Source of the DNA: a virus
Virus record (IMG/VR): IMGVR_UViG_3300025626_000029
Coordinates: 1-59,110 of that record
DNA length: 59,110 nucleotides
Strand: one strand, 5' to 3'
Shown: positions 24,601-33,002 of the stretch, in pieces
Layout of the letters: every line of letters begins with the position of its first letter
How positions within the stretch are numbered: position 1 is the stretch's first letter
Made by a program: the position numbers and the translations under genes
Notes under the pieces: model-generated
What the model saw: the letters and a program-made list of their open reading frames with translations, nothing else
What the model was told of the DNA's origin: nothing
Database searches by the model: none

Positions 24601-27564
24601 GCATTAAGGTTAGATAGAAATCAAAACGCTACTTTCTCTGGAACTATAACAGCCACTGGAGGAAACTCTACTAACTGGAACACAGCTTACGGCTGGGGCA
24701 ATCACGGATCAGCTGGATACATAACATCGCAACGTGCTATAAGCAGTACTCCTACAGATGGTGCTACCACAACAGCTATAAGTTCTGATTGGGCGTTTGA
24801 TAATGTTAAGACTGCTGTGCCTGCTAATGCTGTGTTTACAGATACAGTGAATACTTTTGATGGTGCATATACTTCTTTGACTGGGCTGCCAACATTAGGA
24901 ACTGCAGCTGCAACTGCTTCTACTGACTTTGCAACTGCTGCTCAAGGAACAAAGGCTGACAATGCCTTACCAATTTCAGCTGGTTCAACAAAACCTTTGA
25001 GTGACAATCTTCATTTTAGCGCAGCTGCTTCATATATATTTGGCGGTGACGATGAGATATTAGCAGGACAAGATGGTAGTGCATATTACTACGCAACAGG
25101 TAATGGTCAAAATTTAACAAAGCCTGTTTTTATCGGTGACAATAACGCATATATCAGATTTAATTCTGGTAATTCAGAAAAGATGCGTATTACAAATGCG
25201 GGCAACGTTGGTATTGGCACTACTGGTCCTGCTAAAAGGCTATCTGTAGAAACAAGCGATACTGCTACATATGACCCTACAATCAACGCTTCTGAGATTA
25301 GTGTATCTAGAAAGAACAGTAGCAATACAGCAGGTCAGGTAGCTGCAATCAGTCTTAATGCAACCGGTTGGTCAGGACAAACTACGGGTGTAGTAGTCCT
25401 TAATGCTATAGCACGTCAAGGAAACTTTAGTAATGCAGACTTTGCCATTCAGAACAGAGTTGGTGGGAGTTTTGTAGAAACATTTAGAATTACTACATAC
25501 GGTAATGTAGGGATTGGTACTGATACTCCAGACGACAATATAAATACTGGGACTTATTTTAAACCAGATAGTGGTGGTAGATTCTTAACAGTAAAGGACA
25601 GTTCAGGTTCTTTTATAATGTTAGAAAGCAGTACAACCACAGATGATGACCAAATAGGTGGGATATACTTTAACAACACAGTCGGTCAAGCAGATGCTCA
25701 CGTACACGTAGCGGGGATTGATGCTATTCTACACAAACACGGTACAAATGATGCACTTAGTGGTGGAGATTTAAGATTCTTTACTAAGCCCTCTGGAAGC
25801 GGGATAAACGGTCCTAGGATGGTTATTTTGCAGAATGGCAACGTAGGTATTGGGACGACTAATCCTGGTAAGAAATTGGATGTAAACGGAGAAGCAAGAG
25901 TAAATAGTATTTTAACTTTAAACAGAGCAAGTGCAGCTAGTTTAAAATTTTCCAGAGGTAGTGACTTTTATTTAGGCATAGATGATTCAGGGAATTTAAA
26001 CTTTTTAAACAACGCAGCTTCTAGTTTAGGTGTTTGGCAAAATACAGGTAACGTAGGAATTGGAACTACTAGTCCTTCTACAAAACTACACATAGATAGT
26101 GTTGATGGTAGTTCAAACAGAACCTCTCCGTTTAATGTATTGACAATAGAAGCAGAAAGTGGTACACTACCTTATACTGGTTTCGGTGGTGGTATTGTAT
26201 TTAAGAACAGAACCTACACCTACGGAATGCTGACCTCAGCTAGAATACGTAGTGTTATAGATGCTGACTCTGCATCAAATAGAGGAGCTGGACTAACTTT
26301 TGAAACTACTGATGTAAATCAAAACTACATTAGCGCTATTTCTCTGAAGTACAACGGGGCTATACAGTTCCCACAGTACGGAGCAGGCTTCCTAGTAACA
26401 GACGCAAATGGTAATATATCTTCAGATACTAATACCTACCTAACATCCGTAGCATTCTCAGACTTAACAACCACACCAACTACAATAGCTGGTTATGGAA
26501 TTACTGATGCACTACAGATAGGAACTACAGCAACAACAGCTTTAGCCGGTGATACTTCTATACCTGCAAGCGGTACTGATTTTGATCCTGTAGGTACAGA
26601 TAATAGTACCGATGTAACTTTAGATACCAGCTCTTACGATTACCTTTCTATAAGTGGTCAAGAGATTACGTTAGGGCAGATTGATTACGATGCTGATATA
26701 ACTAACCTACCTACACTTGGTACAGCTGCTGCGGCAGATACAGGTGACTTTGCAAGTGCGACTCAAGGGGCTACTGCTGATTCAGCGTTACAACCAGCAG
26801 ACATAATTACCTTTGCTGGTGATGGTGAAGGTCTTGTGCCAGACGGAACTTCAGCTGATGCTTCTAAATTCCTAAACGGAGATGCTGGATGGACAGTACC
26901 TACAAATACTGTAACAAGTGTAGGTGTATCTGGAGATTTATCTACTGGAAATATAACTCTTGCAGGAAGCGGTGATGTTACCGTAACTAAAAGCGGTGGT
27001 ACTATTACAATTGATTGCAGCGATACAGATACGCAGTATACAGCAGGAGCTGGTTTAGATTTAACTGGAACTTCATTCTCTATAGAGGCTGACTTGTCTT
27101 CAGATGTGCATACGATAGGTCGTGATGCAGATGACAAGTATGTAGTCAACACTACAAACCACGCTTGGTACTTGGATGGTGTGTTAGATATGCGCCTTGC
27201 AAACAACGGTACTCTTGATGTAGACGGTGATGTTGTTGCTTTCTCTACTGTTACAAACTCTGACCGCAGATTAAAGACGGACATAGAGACTATTGAGAAC
27301 GCTTCTGAGAAGGTTTCTAAGTTGCGTGGTGTATCTTACACTTGGGATCACGGTAAGCGCAAAGGACAGCGTGATATAGGTTTGATTGCTCAAGAGGTTG
27401 AAGAGGTTGTACCAGAGGTAGTAAGCGAAGGTCAGCTACTAGACGGAACAACAGCTAAACGAGTAGACTACGCTAAACTAGTTGGTTTACTTATTGAGTC
27501 CAACAAAGAGTTACAAGCTCAGGTTAATGAACTAAAAGATAGATTAGATGGCATTACAAAGTAG
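21689..27564 (+). CDS. Tail fibre protein 3 with C-terminal S74 chaperone, interrupted by a 1-base frameshift near 22079-22081
   Basis: Two frames, 21689-22090 and 22072-27564, read as one fibre. The first starts MAITFNHNDQVYVKDGK and breaks after FRWSG; the second resumes with LQLGNNGANKIIAGR, the natural continuation (FRW-x-GLQLGNNG is a common fibre string). The sequence TGG TCA GG CTA lacks one base of the Gly codon at 22079-22081. The joined protein has about eleven GNVGIGTTSP repeats and ends in an S74 intramolecular chaperone/autoprotease beginning NSDRRLKTDI (Ser at 27259-27261), with IGLIAQEVEEVVPEVV and a final coiled coil. S74 domains trimerise the fibre and then cut themselves off. 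Confidence 0.75.
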
Positions 27565-28453
27565 TGGACAAATAAAAATATCAGAAATAAAAGCAGAGTT
27601 AGGGTCTTCAAGCAACAGCTTGAGGGCGTTATCTGCTGCCGCTAATCTAAGTGTACCAGATGCAATGTCTGAGTTCTACGGATTCTCTGCCGCTAAATAT
27701 TACTGGGATTTGAGTAATGATATTAAGTGGGACTCTGCTACAGACAAACCACTACAGACTGCTGAAGAAAGTTTTGCTATGTCATTATGGATTAGACCGC
27801 AATGGACTGCTACAGATTTAAACTTAATAATTTTTGATTTAACACCTTCTGGTACAACGTCAACAGCAAACCGATTCTTCCTTCAATACGACTACGGCTT
27901 AAACAGATTTATAGCAAGATACAGAAGCGATTCTCAAAACTTTGATAGACAGCTTGCCTTGCACGACAATAACTCAGCAACAGGAACAGGAACGAGTAGT
28001 TCTAACAATTGGACTGCTTCTAACAGAGGTAATGCAAACTCAGACGGATTTGTACATCTGTTTTTAACTTACAACGCCCCAGAACAAAGCCCTACAAATG
28101 CTTTTAAAATTTACTGGAACAACGTAGAGCTTACTTCAACAGCTGCGACAAGCACAGGGGCTAAAGACACAATGTCTTTAGACGAGCTTACATTCTGTGG
28201 TAACGACCACAACACTGGTGGTAGTAGAATTGCTGACTACATGTATATGCATATGTGGGATAGCATACCTACAGCTGCTAATATTACATCTATGTATAAT
28301 AGTGGTGACCCTATATCTGCATCAGACGCAGGTGTAACATCAAATCTAATCTTTGGAGATACCTCTGAGTCTGTACCTTCTGTTAATGCTGCTGATGACA
28401 GCGGGAACTATGACTTTGCTTCTGCTAATAGTCAGTCTGTAGTATCCTTATAA
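27548..28453 (+). CDS. LamG-like lectin domain tail protein
   Basis: 301 residues. The first 45 (SGQIKISEIKAELGSSSNSL, then VPDAMSEFYGFSA) match an N-terminal module seen on many phage tail and adhesin proteins. The remainder is a concanavalin/LamG-type jellyroll (WDLSNDIKWDSATD, FAMSLWIRPQWT, FVHLFLTYNAP). Such domains bind glycans, so this is a likely receptor- or surface-binding protein. The ATG overlaps the last 17 bases of the fibre 3 gene. Ligand unknown. Confidence 0.7.
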   Translation: MALQSSGQIKISEIKAELGSSSNSLRALSAAANLSVPDAMSEFYGFSAAKYYWDLSNDIKWDSATDKPLQTAEESFAMSLWIRPQWTATDLNLIIFDLTPSGTTSTANRFFLQYDYGLNRFIARYRSDSQNFDRQLALHDNNSATGTGTSSSNNWTASNRGNANSDGFVHLFLTYNAPEQSPTNAFKIYWNNVELTSTAATSTGAKDTMSLDELTFCGNDHNTGGSRIADYMYMHMWDSIPTAANITSMYNSGDPISASDAGVTSNLIFGDTSESVPSVNAADDSGNYDFASANSQSVVSL

Positions 28454-28458
28454 ATTAT

Positions 28459-28466
28459 TATCTTTG
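28459..28466 (+). promoter_or_regulatory. Promoter box TATCTTTG
   Basis: A perfect TAnnTTTG box 26 bases before the ATG at 28493. Confidence 0.55.
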
Positions 28467-28492
28467 TAACGTTATAACAAAAACATTTATAA

Positions 28493-28876
28493 ATGGCAAA
28501 CACTTATTCTTGGGACTGTCGCACAGTAGATGCGTACCCAACACACACAGACGAGAACGGAGTAACCGAATCTCAAGTAGTTTACAATGTACACTGGCGT
28601 GTAACAGGAACAGACGGAACGCATAGCGCTACCTCTATTGGTACACAAACTCTAGAGACAGCTGACCTCTCAGGCTTTACAGCTTTTGATGCAGTAACTC
28701 ACGAGGATATGATTGCTTGGACTCAAGCAGCGTTAGGTGCAGAACGTGTAACTGAACTAGAGGTTTCTTTAGATTCTCAAATTGCAGAATTGGCAGTACC
28801 TTCGTCTGTAACTCTTACAATTGCAGAAGCTGTAGAACCTGTTGAAGCTCCTGCTGAAGAACCGACTGCCGAATAG
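28493..28876 (+). CDS. Small tail-associated protein
   Basis: 127 residues. The core (ESQVVYNVHWRVTGTDGTHS, GTQTLETADLSGF, VTHEDMIAWTQAALG) resembles a small family common among marine phage tail genes. The C-terminus is a Pro/Glu-rich acidic tail (VEPVEAPAEEPTAE). It has its own promoter box and sits between the lectin protein and a coiled-coil protein. It is probably a minor virion protein or a tail-assembly helper; the role is inferred from position. Confidence 0.6.
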   Translation: MANTYSWDCRTVDAYPTHTDENGVTESQVVYNVHWRVTGTDGTHSATSIGTQTLETADLSGFTAFDAVTHEDMIAWTQAALGAERVTELEVSLDSQIAELAVPSSVTLTIAEAVEPVEAPAEEPTAE

Positions 28877-28898
28877 TCAGTTGATTAGATATTTGCAT

Positions 28899-28906
28899 TA
28901 TCTTTG
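28899..28906 (+). promoter_or_regulatory. Promoter box TATCTTTG
   Basis: A perfect TAnnTTTG box in the 62-base gap before the coiled-coil gene, 32 bases from its ATG. Confidence 0.55.
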
Positions 28907-28938
28907 TATAAGTTAATTAACTTAAATATTTAAAGATT

Positions 28939-29196
28939 ATGGCTAACAAGGCTAAACTTACCGAAGAAGAATTGAAAGCAGTACAAACTGCTGTTTCTAA
29001 TCTTAACCAAGCGAAAACTATCCTTGGTGATGTAACTAATCAAGCATACAAAGCACAGCTACAAGTTAACTCTATGGAGGAAGCTATGGGTGCTGCTCAA
29101 AAAGAGCTTGAAGATAAGTACGGATCTATTACTGTTGACCTTACCACAGGTGAGTACGAAGAGGTAGTAGAAGAAGCTGAAACGGTAGAAGAGTAA
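28939..29196 (+). CDS. Small coiled-coil protein
   Basis: 85 residues, mostly one long helix with heptads (LKAVQTAVSNLNQAKTILGD, SMEEAMGAAQKELEDKYGS), ending TVDLTTGEYEEV and an acidic tail. Similar small helical proteins are common in marine phage tail regions. A strong terminator follows, so this gene ends the fibre transcription units. Possible roles are assembly chaperone or minor structural protein; neither is shown by the sequence. Confidence 0.6.
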   Translation: MANKAKLTEEELKAVQTAVSNLNQAKTILGDVTNQAYKAQLQVNSMEEAMGAAQKELEDKYGSITVDLTTGEYEEVVEEAETVEE

Positions 29197-29222
29197 GACT
29201 CGCTTACACTATACTGATTACG

Positions 29223-29254
29223 AGAGGGTTACAGAAATGTAGCCCTCTTTTTTT
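29223..29254 (+). terminator. Rho-independent terminator before the signalling operon
   Basis: AGAGGGTTAC and GTAGCCCTCT form a stem around AGAAAT, followed by a T-rich run. It separates the fibre genes from the operon holding the histidine kinase. Confidence 0.85.
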
Positions 29255-29255
29255 A

Positions 29256-29263
29256 TATCTTTG
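29256..29263 (+). promoter_or_regulatory. Promoter box TATCTTTG, 4 bases before ATG
   Basis: A perfect box that begins as the terminator T-run ends, then CTAA and the ATG at 29268. A leaderless transcript is expected, covering the small basic protein through the two-component genes. Confidence 0.65.
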
Positions 29264-29267
29264 CTAA

Positions 29268-29561
29268 ATGAAAGCGAAGAAGAAAGACTCACGTTTGAAA
29301 AGTGCAGGGGTATCTGGTTACAATAAGCCTAAGCGTACACCTAGCCACCCTAAAAAGTCACACGTTGTAGTGGCTAAAGTCGGAGATAAGGTTAAGACTA
29401 TACGTTTTGGAGAGCAAGGCGCAAGCACTGCTGGTAAGCCTAAGTCTGGTGAGTCAGATCGTATGAAGAAGAAACGTGCATCATTTAAAGCACGTCATCG
29501 CAAGAATATAGCTAAAGGTAAAATGTCCGCAGCATACTGGGCTAATAAGGTTAAATGGTAA
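29268..29561 (+). CDS. Basic conserved phage protein
   Basis: 97 residues, about a third Lys/Arg. The blocks KSHVVVAKVGDKVKTIRFGE, then SGESDRMKKKRASFKARH and NIAKGKMSAAYWANKVKW at the C-terminus are a string I recognise as a family seen in many marine phages. The strong positive charge suggests DNA or RNA contact or a capsid-interior role. It is the first gene of the signalling operon, and its TAA overlaps the next ATG (TAATG). Exact role unknown. Confidence 0.7.
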   Translation: MKAKKKDSRLKSAGVSGYNKPKRTPSHPKKSHVVVAKVGDKVKTIRFGEQGASTAGKPKSGESDRMKKKRASFKARHRKNIAKGKMSAAYWANKVKW

Positions 29562-29719
29562 TGAACGAAACCGATATCAGACTACTAATACTCAACGCTA
29601 CTACATTTACTGTAAGTATGTCACAAATAGAAACAACACTAAAGCTGTTGTTATTAATAATATCAATAGGATACACAGCACAGCGTTGGTACTTTCTACG
29701 CAAAAATATAGACGAATGA
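29561..29719 (+). CDS. Small single-pass membrane protein
   Basis: 52 residues from the ATG overlapping the previous stop. After an amphipathic start (MNETDIRLLILNATTF) residues 27-40 form a hydrophobic helix (LKLLLLIISIGYTA) ending in QRWYFLRKN. The layout resembles small holin-like or antiholin-like proteins common in Bacteroidetes phages. The stop overlaps the next start by four bases (ATGA). It may belong with the signalling genes or modulate lysis; both are guesses. Confidence 0.6.
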   Translation: MNETDIRLLILNATTFTVSMSQIETTLKLLLLIISIGYTAQRWYFLRKNIDE

Positions 29720-29907
29720 TACACAAATGGACTTCAGTTAGAGCAGTATACTTATTAATGTCTGCTGTTTTGTTTTTAGGATTAACCCTTCAGTCTTGGT
29801 GGGTTGTTGTCTTTGTAATCGCTATGCTTAACGTAGGGGTGTGGACTAAGTTTTGTCCAAGCAAATGGTTCTTTGAAAAAATAGGATTCCGCAACACAGA
29901 ATTGTAA
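29716..29907 (+). CDS. Two-helix membrane protein (DUF2892-like)
   Basis: 63 residues from ATG 29716; the open frame reaches 29686 but that would overlap the previous gene by 34 bases. It starts MIHKWTSVRAVYLLMSAVLF and continues WWVVVFVIAMLNVGVWTKFC, so two membrane helices, with a CP dipeptide (FCPSKWFFEKIGF) as in the YgaP-type DUF2892 family. Four-base coupling to the kinase downstream. Role unknown; possibly accessory to the membrane sensor. Confidence 0.55.
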   Translation: MIHKWTSVRAVYLLMSAVLFLGLTLQSWWVVVFVIAMLNVGVWTKFCPSKWFFEKIGFRNTEL

Positions 29908-30806
29908 TGAATGCTCTTGACGGCATCTCAAAAAGGTCAATTGTATGCTTGATTTGCTCCATACTAATTATGCTAACCTTTTTTGTATTTAAGACTCTCG
30001 TAGTATTTAAATACATACATCACTCCACATTTACACATTACTTTGAATGGCTATCTGTAATAGCCTTTATGCCACCTTTCTTTATGGTGGTACAAGAGTT
30101 CTTGCAAAACAAGGCTAAAATTAAAGACGACCTAAGTAAAAAAAATATCTACTTAGAACACGCTGCTAAAATTATACGTCACGATATGCATAGCGGTATC
30201 AATACCTACTTACCAAGAGGTATCAAATCACTGAACCGTAGGCTTACAGATAAGAACATTAAAGACTTGCGTATTAGCGCACCTTTAAAACTTATTAAAG
30301 ACGGCTTACACCACGCTCAGAAGGTGTATGCTGGCGTGTATGAGTTTACCAACTTAGTAAAAGAGAATGCACAGCTAAACAAATCTCCGCACAACATAAT
30401 AGAAATACTAACAGACTACTTAAAGCTCACTGCTTACAAAAATCAAGTAGTATTATCAGATAACTTACCAGACGTATTAGATGTTAATGAGGCATTGTTT
30501 TGTACTGCGTTAGATAACTTTATTAGGAATGGATTAAAATACAACGACAGTGGAACTAAGTGGGTAAAAATATACCACGAAGGCAGTTACCATACAGGTT
30601 CTTATCTTGTTGTAGAAGACAACGGCAGAGGCTTAACAGCTGAAGAGTTTATAATCCTATCGAAGCCTTACACCAGAAAAGAAAACCAGAAAGAAGCTGG
30701 GACTGGACTTGGTTTAAACATTTCTATAGAGATTCTAAAAGAACACGGATACAGCGTGTCTGCTAAAAAAACAGGTAACGGTACAAAAATATATATAAAG
30801 TTATGA
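29907..30806 (+). CDS. Phage-encoded sensor histidine kinase
   Basis: 299 residues. Two membrane helices (about 12-34 and 48-66) bracket a very short outer loop, so sensing is likely within or at the membrane. The dimerisation/phosphoacceptor helix has IIRHDMHSGINTY with His92. The ATPase domain carries all expected boxes: N-box TALDNFIRNGLKYND, G1 VVEDNGRGL, G2 GTGLGL near 265-270. It should therefore be an active kinase. The next gene, a stand-alone receiver, overlaps its end by four bases and is the obvious partner. Complete two-component pairs are rare in phages. The stimulus is unknown. Codon use and spacing match the neighbouring genes, so the pair looks resident rather than a recent insert. 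Confidence 0.85.
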   Translation: MNALDGISKRSIVCLICSILIMLTFFVFKTLVVFKYIHHSTFTHYFEWLSVIAFMPPFFMVVQEFLQNKAKIKDDLSKKNIYLEHAAKIIRHDMHSGINTYLPRGIKSLNRRLTDKNIKDLRISAPLKLIKDGLHHAQKVYAGVYEFTNLVKENAQLNKSPHNIIEILTDYLKLTAYKNQVVLSDNLPDVLDVNEALFCTALDNFIRNGLKYNDSGTKWVKIYHEGSYHTGSYLVVEDNGRGLTAEEFIILSKPYTRKENQKEAGTGLGLNISIEILKEHGYSVSAKKTGNGTKIYIKL

Positions 30807-31240
30807 TTGACACATTAATGCTCATAGACGATGAAAACCTCTTCCACCTTGTGTTTGAAGATGCTTGTTCTATGTTGGACATTGCTCTATCTATAGAGTC
30901 ATTAGACAGCTCTGATGAGGCTGACAGAAAATTTAAAGCTTGGTTTCCAGACGACCCAGACCACGAGCGTCCACAATGTGTATTCGTAGACTTAAACATC
31001 ATTGGCTCTTCTTTTGATGGTATCGAGATGATACGAAAGATAAATACAGAATACGGAAACGGATGTGTTATAGGAATTATATCGAGTAGCTCCGACCAAG
31101 AAGAGATTGATAAAGCTAAAGCTGTAGGCGCTCAGTTCTGGATTATTAAGTCTGATGACATAGAACCACGACTTGAGGAATTCCACAAAGACTACGAAGG
31201 TTACGTAAGTAAAACAAATCCGTTTAAGGTTTATAGATGA
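30803..31240 (+). CDS. Stand-alone response-regulator receiver
   Basis: 145 residues forming one receiver fold and nothing more: acidic pair D9-D10 (LMLIDDE), phosphoacceptor D63 (CVFVDLNI), hydroxyl residue S94/S95 (GIISSSS) and invariant-type Lys116 (WIIKSDD). No DNA-binding output domain follows, so, as with CheY or Spo0F, signal output must be by protein contact or phosphorelay. A longer acidic insertion (PDDPDHERPQ) precedes strand 3. It is translationally coupled to the kinase and to the coiled-coil membrane protein downstream, a plausible output target. Confidence 0.85.
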   Translation: MIDTLMLIDDENLFHLVFEDACSMLDIALSIESLDSSDEADRKFKAWFPDDPDHERPQCVFVDLNIIGSSFDGIEMIRKINTEYGNGCVIGIISSSSDQEEIDKAKAVGAQFWIIKSDDIEPRLEEFHKDYEGYVSKTNPFKVYR

Positions 31241-31782
31241 TAAGCTCTAAGGACACTATAAAGCAAGCCATCCAAAAGGCAGCAAAGAAAAAAGTTTACA
31301 TAGAAGGAAACTTTGTAAAGCTGTTGGGAGATACTTCTGATGAGGAGGTAAAGGCTTATATAGAGGAGTGTAAAAGAAGAGATTTAGCACAGAGAAGAAA
31401 ACGCTTAGATATAACCAAACAGGTTCAGAAACAAAATAAAGAACTGGAGGAAGCAGCAGTAATAAAAGGAGCACTTGTCATAGAGCTACAAAACGAAAAG
31501 AATGAAGCCGAGAGGTTGCGTGATGAAGCTGTAGAAGATCTAGATATGATGCAGAAGCGCACTCAGTTTGAACTAATAGGAACTATTGTTAAAGTCGCTC
31601 TGTATGTAATTGTAGGTGTTGGAGTGCTAACTACCGTTATGTATGCTTGGGCTATGACCTCTGGTACAGATACACAAATTATAGGAAGTACTTGGTCCAA
31701 TATGTTTGGTATACTGCTTACAAACGCATTTAGTATTGTTGGTACGATAATGGGTGTCAAGTACGCAACAGACAAGGACTAA
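31237..31782 (+). CDS. Coiled-coil membrane protein, possible third component of the signalling cassette
   Basis: 181 residues. Residues 1-110 are a highly charged helix (QKAAKKKVYIEG, RRKRLDITKQVQKQNKELEE, ELQNEKNEAERLRDE). Two hydrophobic helices follow (about 112-135, TIVKVALYVIVGVGVLTTVM; about 150-175, MFGILLTNAFSIVGTIMGVK). A cytoplasmic coiled coil on a two-pass membrane anchor is a layout seen in small holins and in signalling adaptors. It starts four bases inside the receiver gene and is the last gene before the scaffold promoter. Function inferred only from context. Confidence 0.6.
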   Translation: MISSKDTIKQAIQKAAKKKVYIEGNFVKLLGDTSDEEVKAYIEECKRRDLAQRRKRLDITKQVQKQNKELEEAAVIKGALVIELQNEKNEAERLRDEAVEDLDMMQKRTQFELIGTIVKVALYVIVGVGVLTTVMYAWAMTSGTDTQIIGSTWSNMFGILLTNAFSIVGTIMGVKYATDKD

Positions 31783-31803
31783 ATTACATATTGATAAAAG
31801 TGT

Positions 31804-31811
31804 TAATTTTG
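31804..31811 (+). promoter_or_regulatory. Promoter box TAATTTTG
   Basis: A TAnnTTTG match 17 bases before the scaffold-gene start. Confidence 0.45.
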
Positions 31812-31828
31812 TAACATAATTAAATTTA

Positions 31829-32983
31829 ATGAACATGGAAAATAAACAAGAAGCTGAAATTGAAAATCAACTTGGCGATGCCGGGTTTAGCTTTTCTGAT
31901 ACAATGCCAGAAGGAACAGAGTCTGCTCCTCCACCAGTGCCAGATAGCTTTGATATAGATTTAAGTAGTGCCCCAGCAGCTGAGGAACAGCAAGTAGAAC
32001 AGGAGCCTGTTCAACAATCTGAGCCAGTTGCAGAGGAGCAAGCTACTGAGCCGGTAGTAGAGCCTACTGGCGAAAGTTCTTTAAATACAGAAACACCCGT
32101 TGCAGAAGAGCCATCTCTTGATGAGTCTGCTGTATCTCGTTACGTCAGCGAAAAGCTTGGCTTAGAGATAGAGAGTCTTGATCAATTGTCAGCTTTTCTA
32201 CAACAAACACAACAGCAACAAGAATCTACAATTGACGAGCGAGTTAAGGTTATCGCAGACTTTGTAGAGCAGACAGGTCGCAACCCAGAAGATTGGTTTA
32301 GATACCAGGCTTTAAATCCGTCCGAAATGGATGATATGACAGCCATTCGTGTATCTATGTCAAACGAATATCCAAACCTTAGTGGTGAGGAGATTGATAT
32401 GCTTGTAGGCTCAAAGTATAAACTTGACGAAGATTATCACTCAGAAGATGAGGTTAAACTTAGCAAGCTACAATTGAAGATTGATGCTGATAAAGCTAGA
32501 ACAGGAATTGATCAGATTCGTTCTCAATTTACTGCTCCAGCAAAACAAAAAGATGAAGCTGTTCAGTCACCTATTGACGACCGTTGGATTCAGAATATGC
32601 AAGAACAAACCAACAACCTAGATGCTGTTACTTTTGAGTTAGCAGATGGTAAGGAGTTTGAGTTCGGTATTAATGATTCTTACAGAAATCAATTGATTGA
32701 CAAGAACCGCAACATTGAATCGTTCTTTGACCAGTACATTAGCCAAGAAGGACAATGGGACTACGATAAGTTCAACATTCATCAAACGCTGATTGATAAC
32801 ATTGATGCGATAGCAAAATCATTGTATCAGCAAGGTATGAGTGACGGACAGCGTAGAGTCGTTAACGAGGCGGCAAATGTTAAGTCAGAAGCACCGGCAG
32901 TAGGTACGGCACAACCTACAGACAATGTCTCACAGCAACTCTTAGATGCGTTGGGTGTAGATAAAACTTTGAAATTTTTCTAA
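31829..32983 (+). CDS. Capsid scaffold protein
   Basis: 384 residues, very acidic and Gln/Glu/Pro-rich in the first 120 (EEQQVEQEPVQQSEPVAEEQ), helical afterwards, with no cysteine-rich or enzyme motif. Composition, size and position directly before the major capsid gene are typical of a phage head scaffold. Start choice: ATG 31829, with ATG 31835 equally possible (MENKQEAEIEN). Scaffold proteins direct prohead assembly and are then lost. No protease motif is visible here or adjacent. Confidence 0.75.
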   Translation: MNMENKQEAEIENQLGDAGFSFSDTMPEGTESAPPPVPDSFDIDLSSAPAAEEQQVEQEPVQQSEPVAEEQATEPVVEPTGESSLNTETPVAEEPSLDESAVSRYVSEKLGLEIESLDQLSAFLQQTQQQQESTIDERVKVIADFVEQTGRNPEDWFRYQALNPSEMDDMTAIRVSMSNEYPNLSGEEIDMLVGSKYKLDEDYHSEDEVKLSKLQLKIDADKARTGIDQIRSQFTAPAKQKDEAVQSPIDDRWIQNMQEQTNNLDAVTFELADGKEFEFGINDSYRNQLIDKNRNIESFFDQYISQEGQWDYDKFNIHQTLIDNIDAIAKSLYQQGMSDGQRRVVNEAANVKSEAPAVGTAQPTDNVSQQLLDALGVDKTLKFF

Positions 32984-33002
32984 AACATAAAAACTTTAAA
33001 TA

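Noticed and set aside
15782-27284. Many long minus-strand frames over the fibre genes
   Set aside because: They are antisense shadows of the repeats with Pro/Val/Ser-rich repeated translations.
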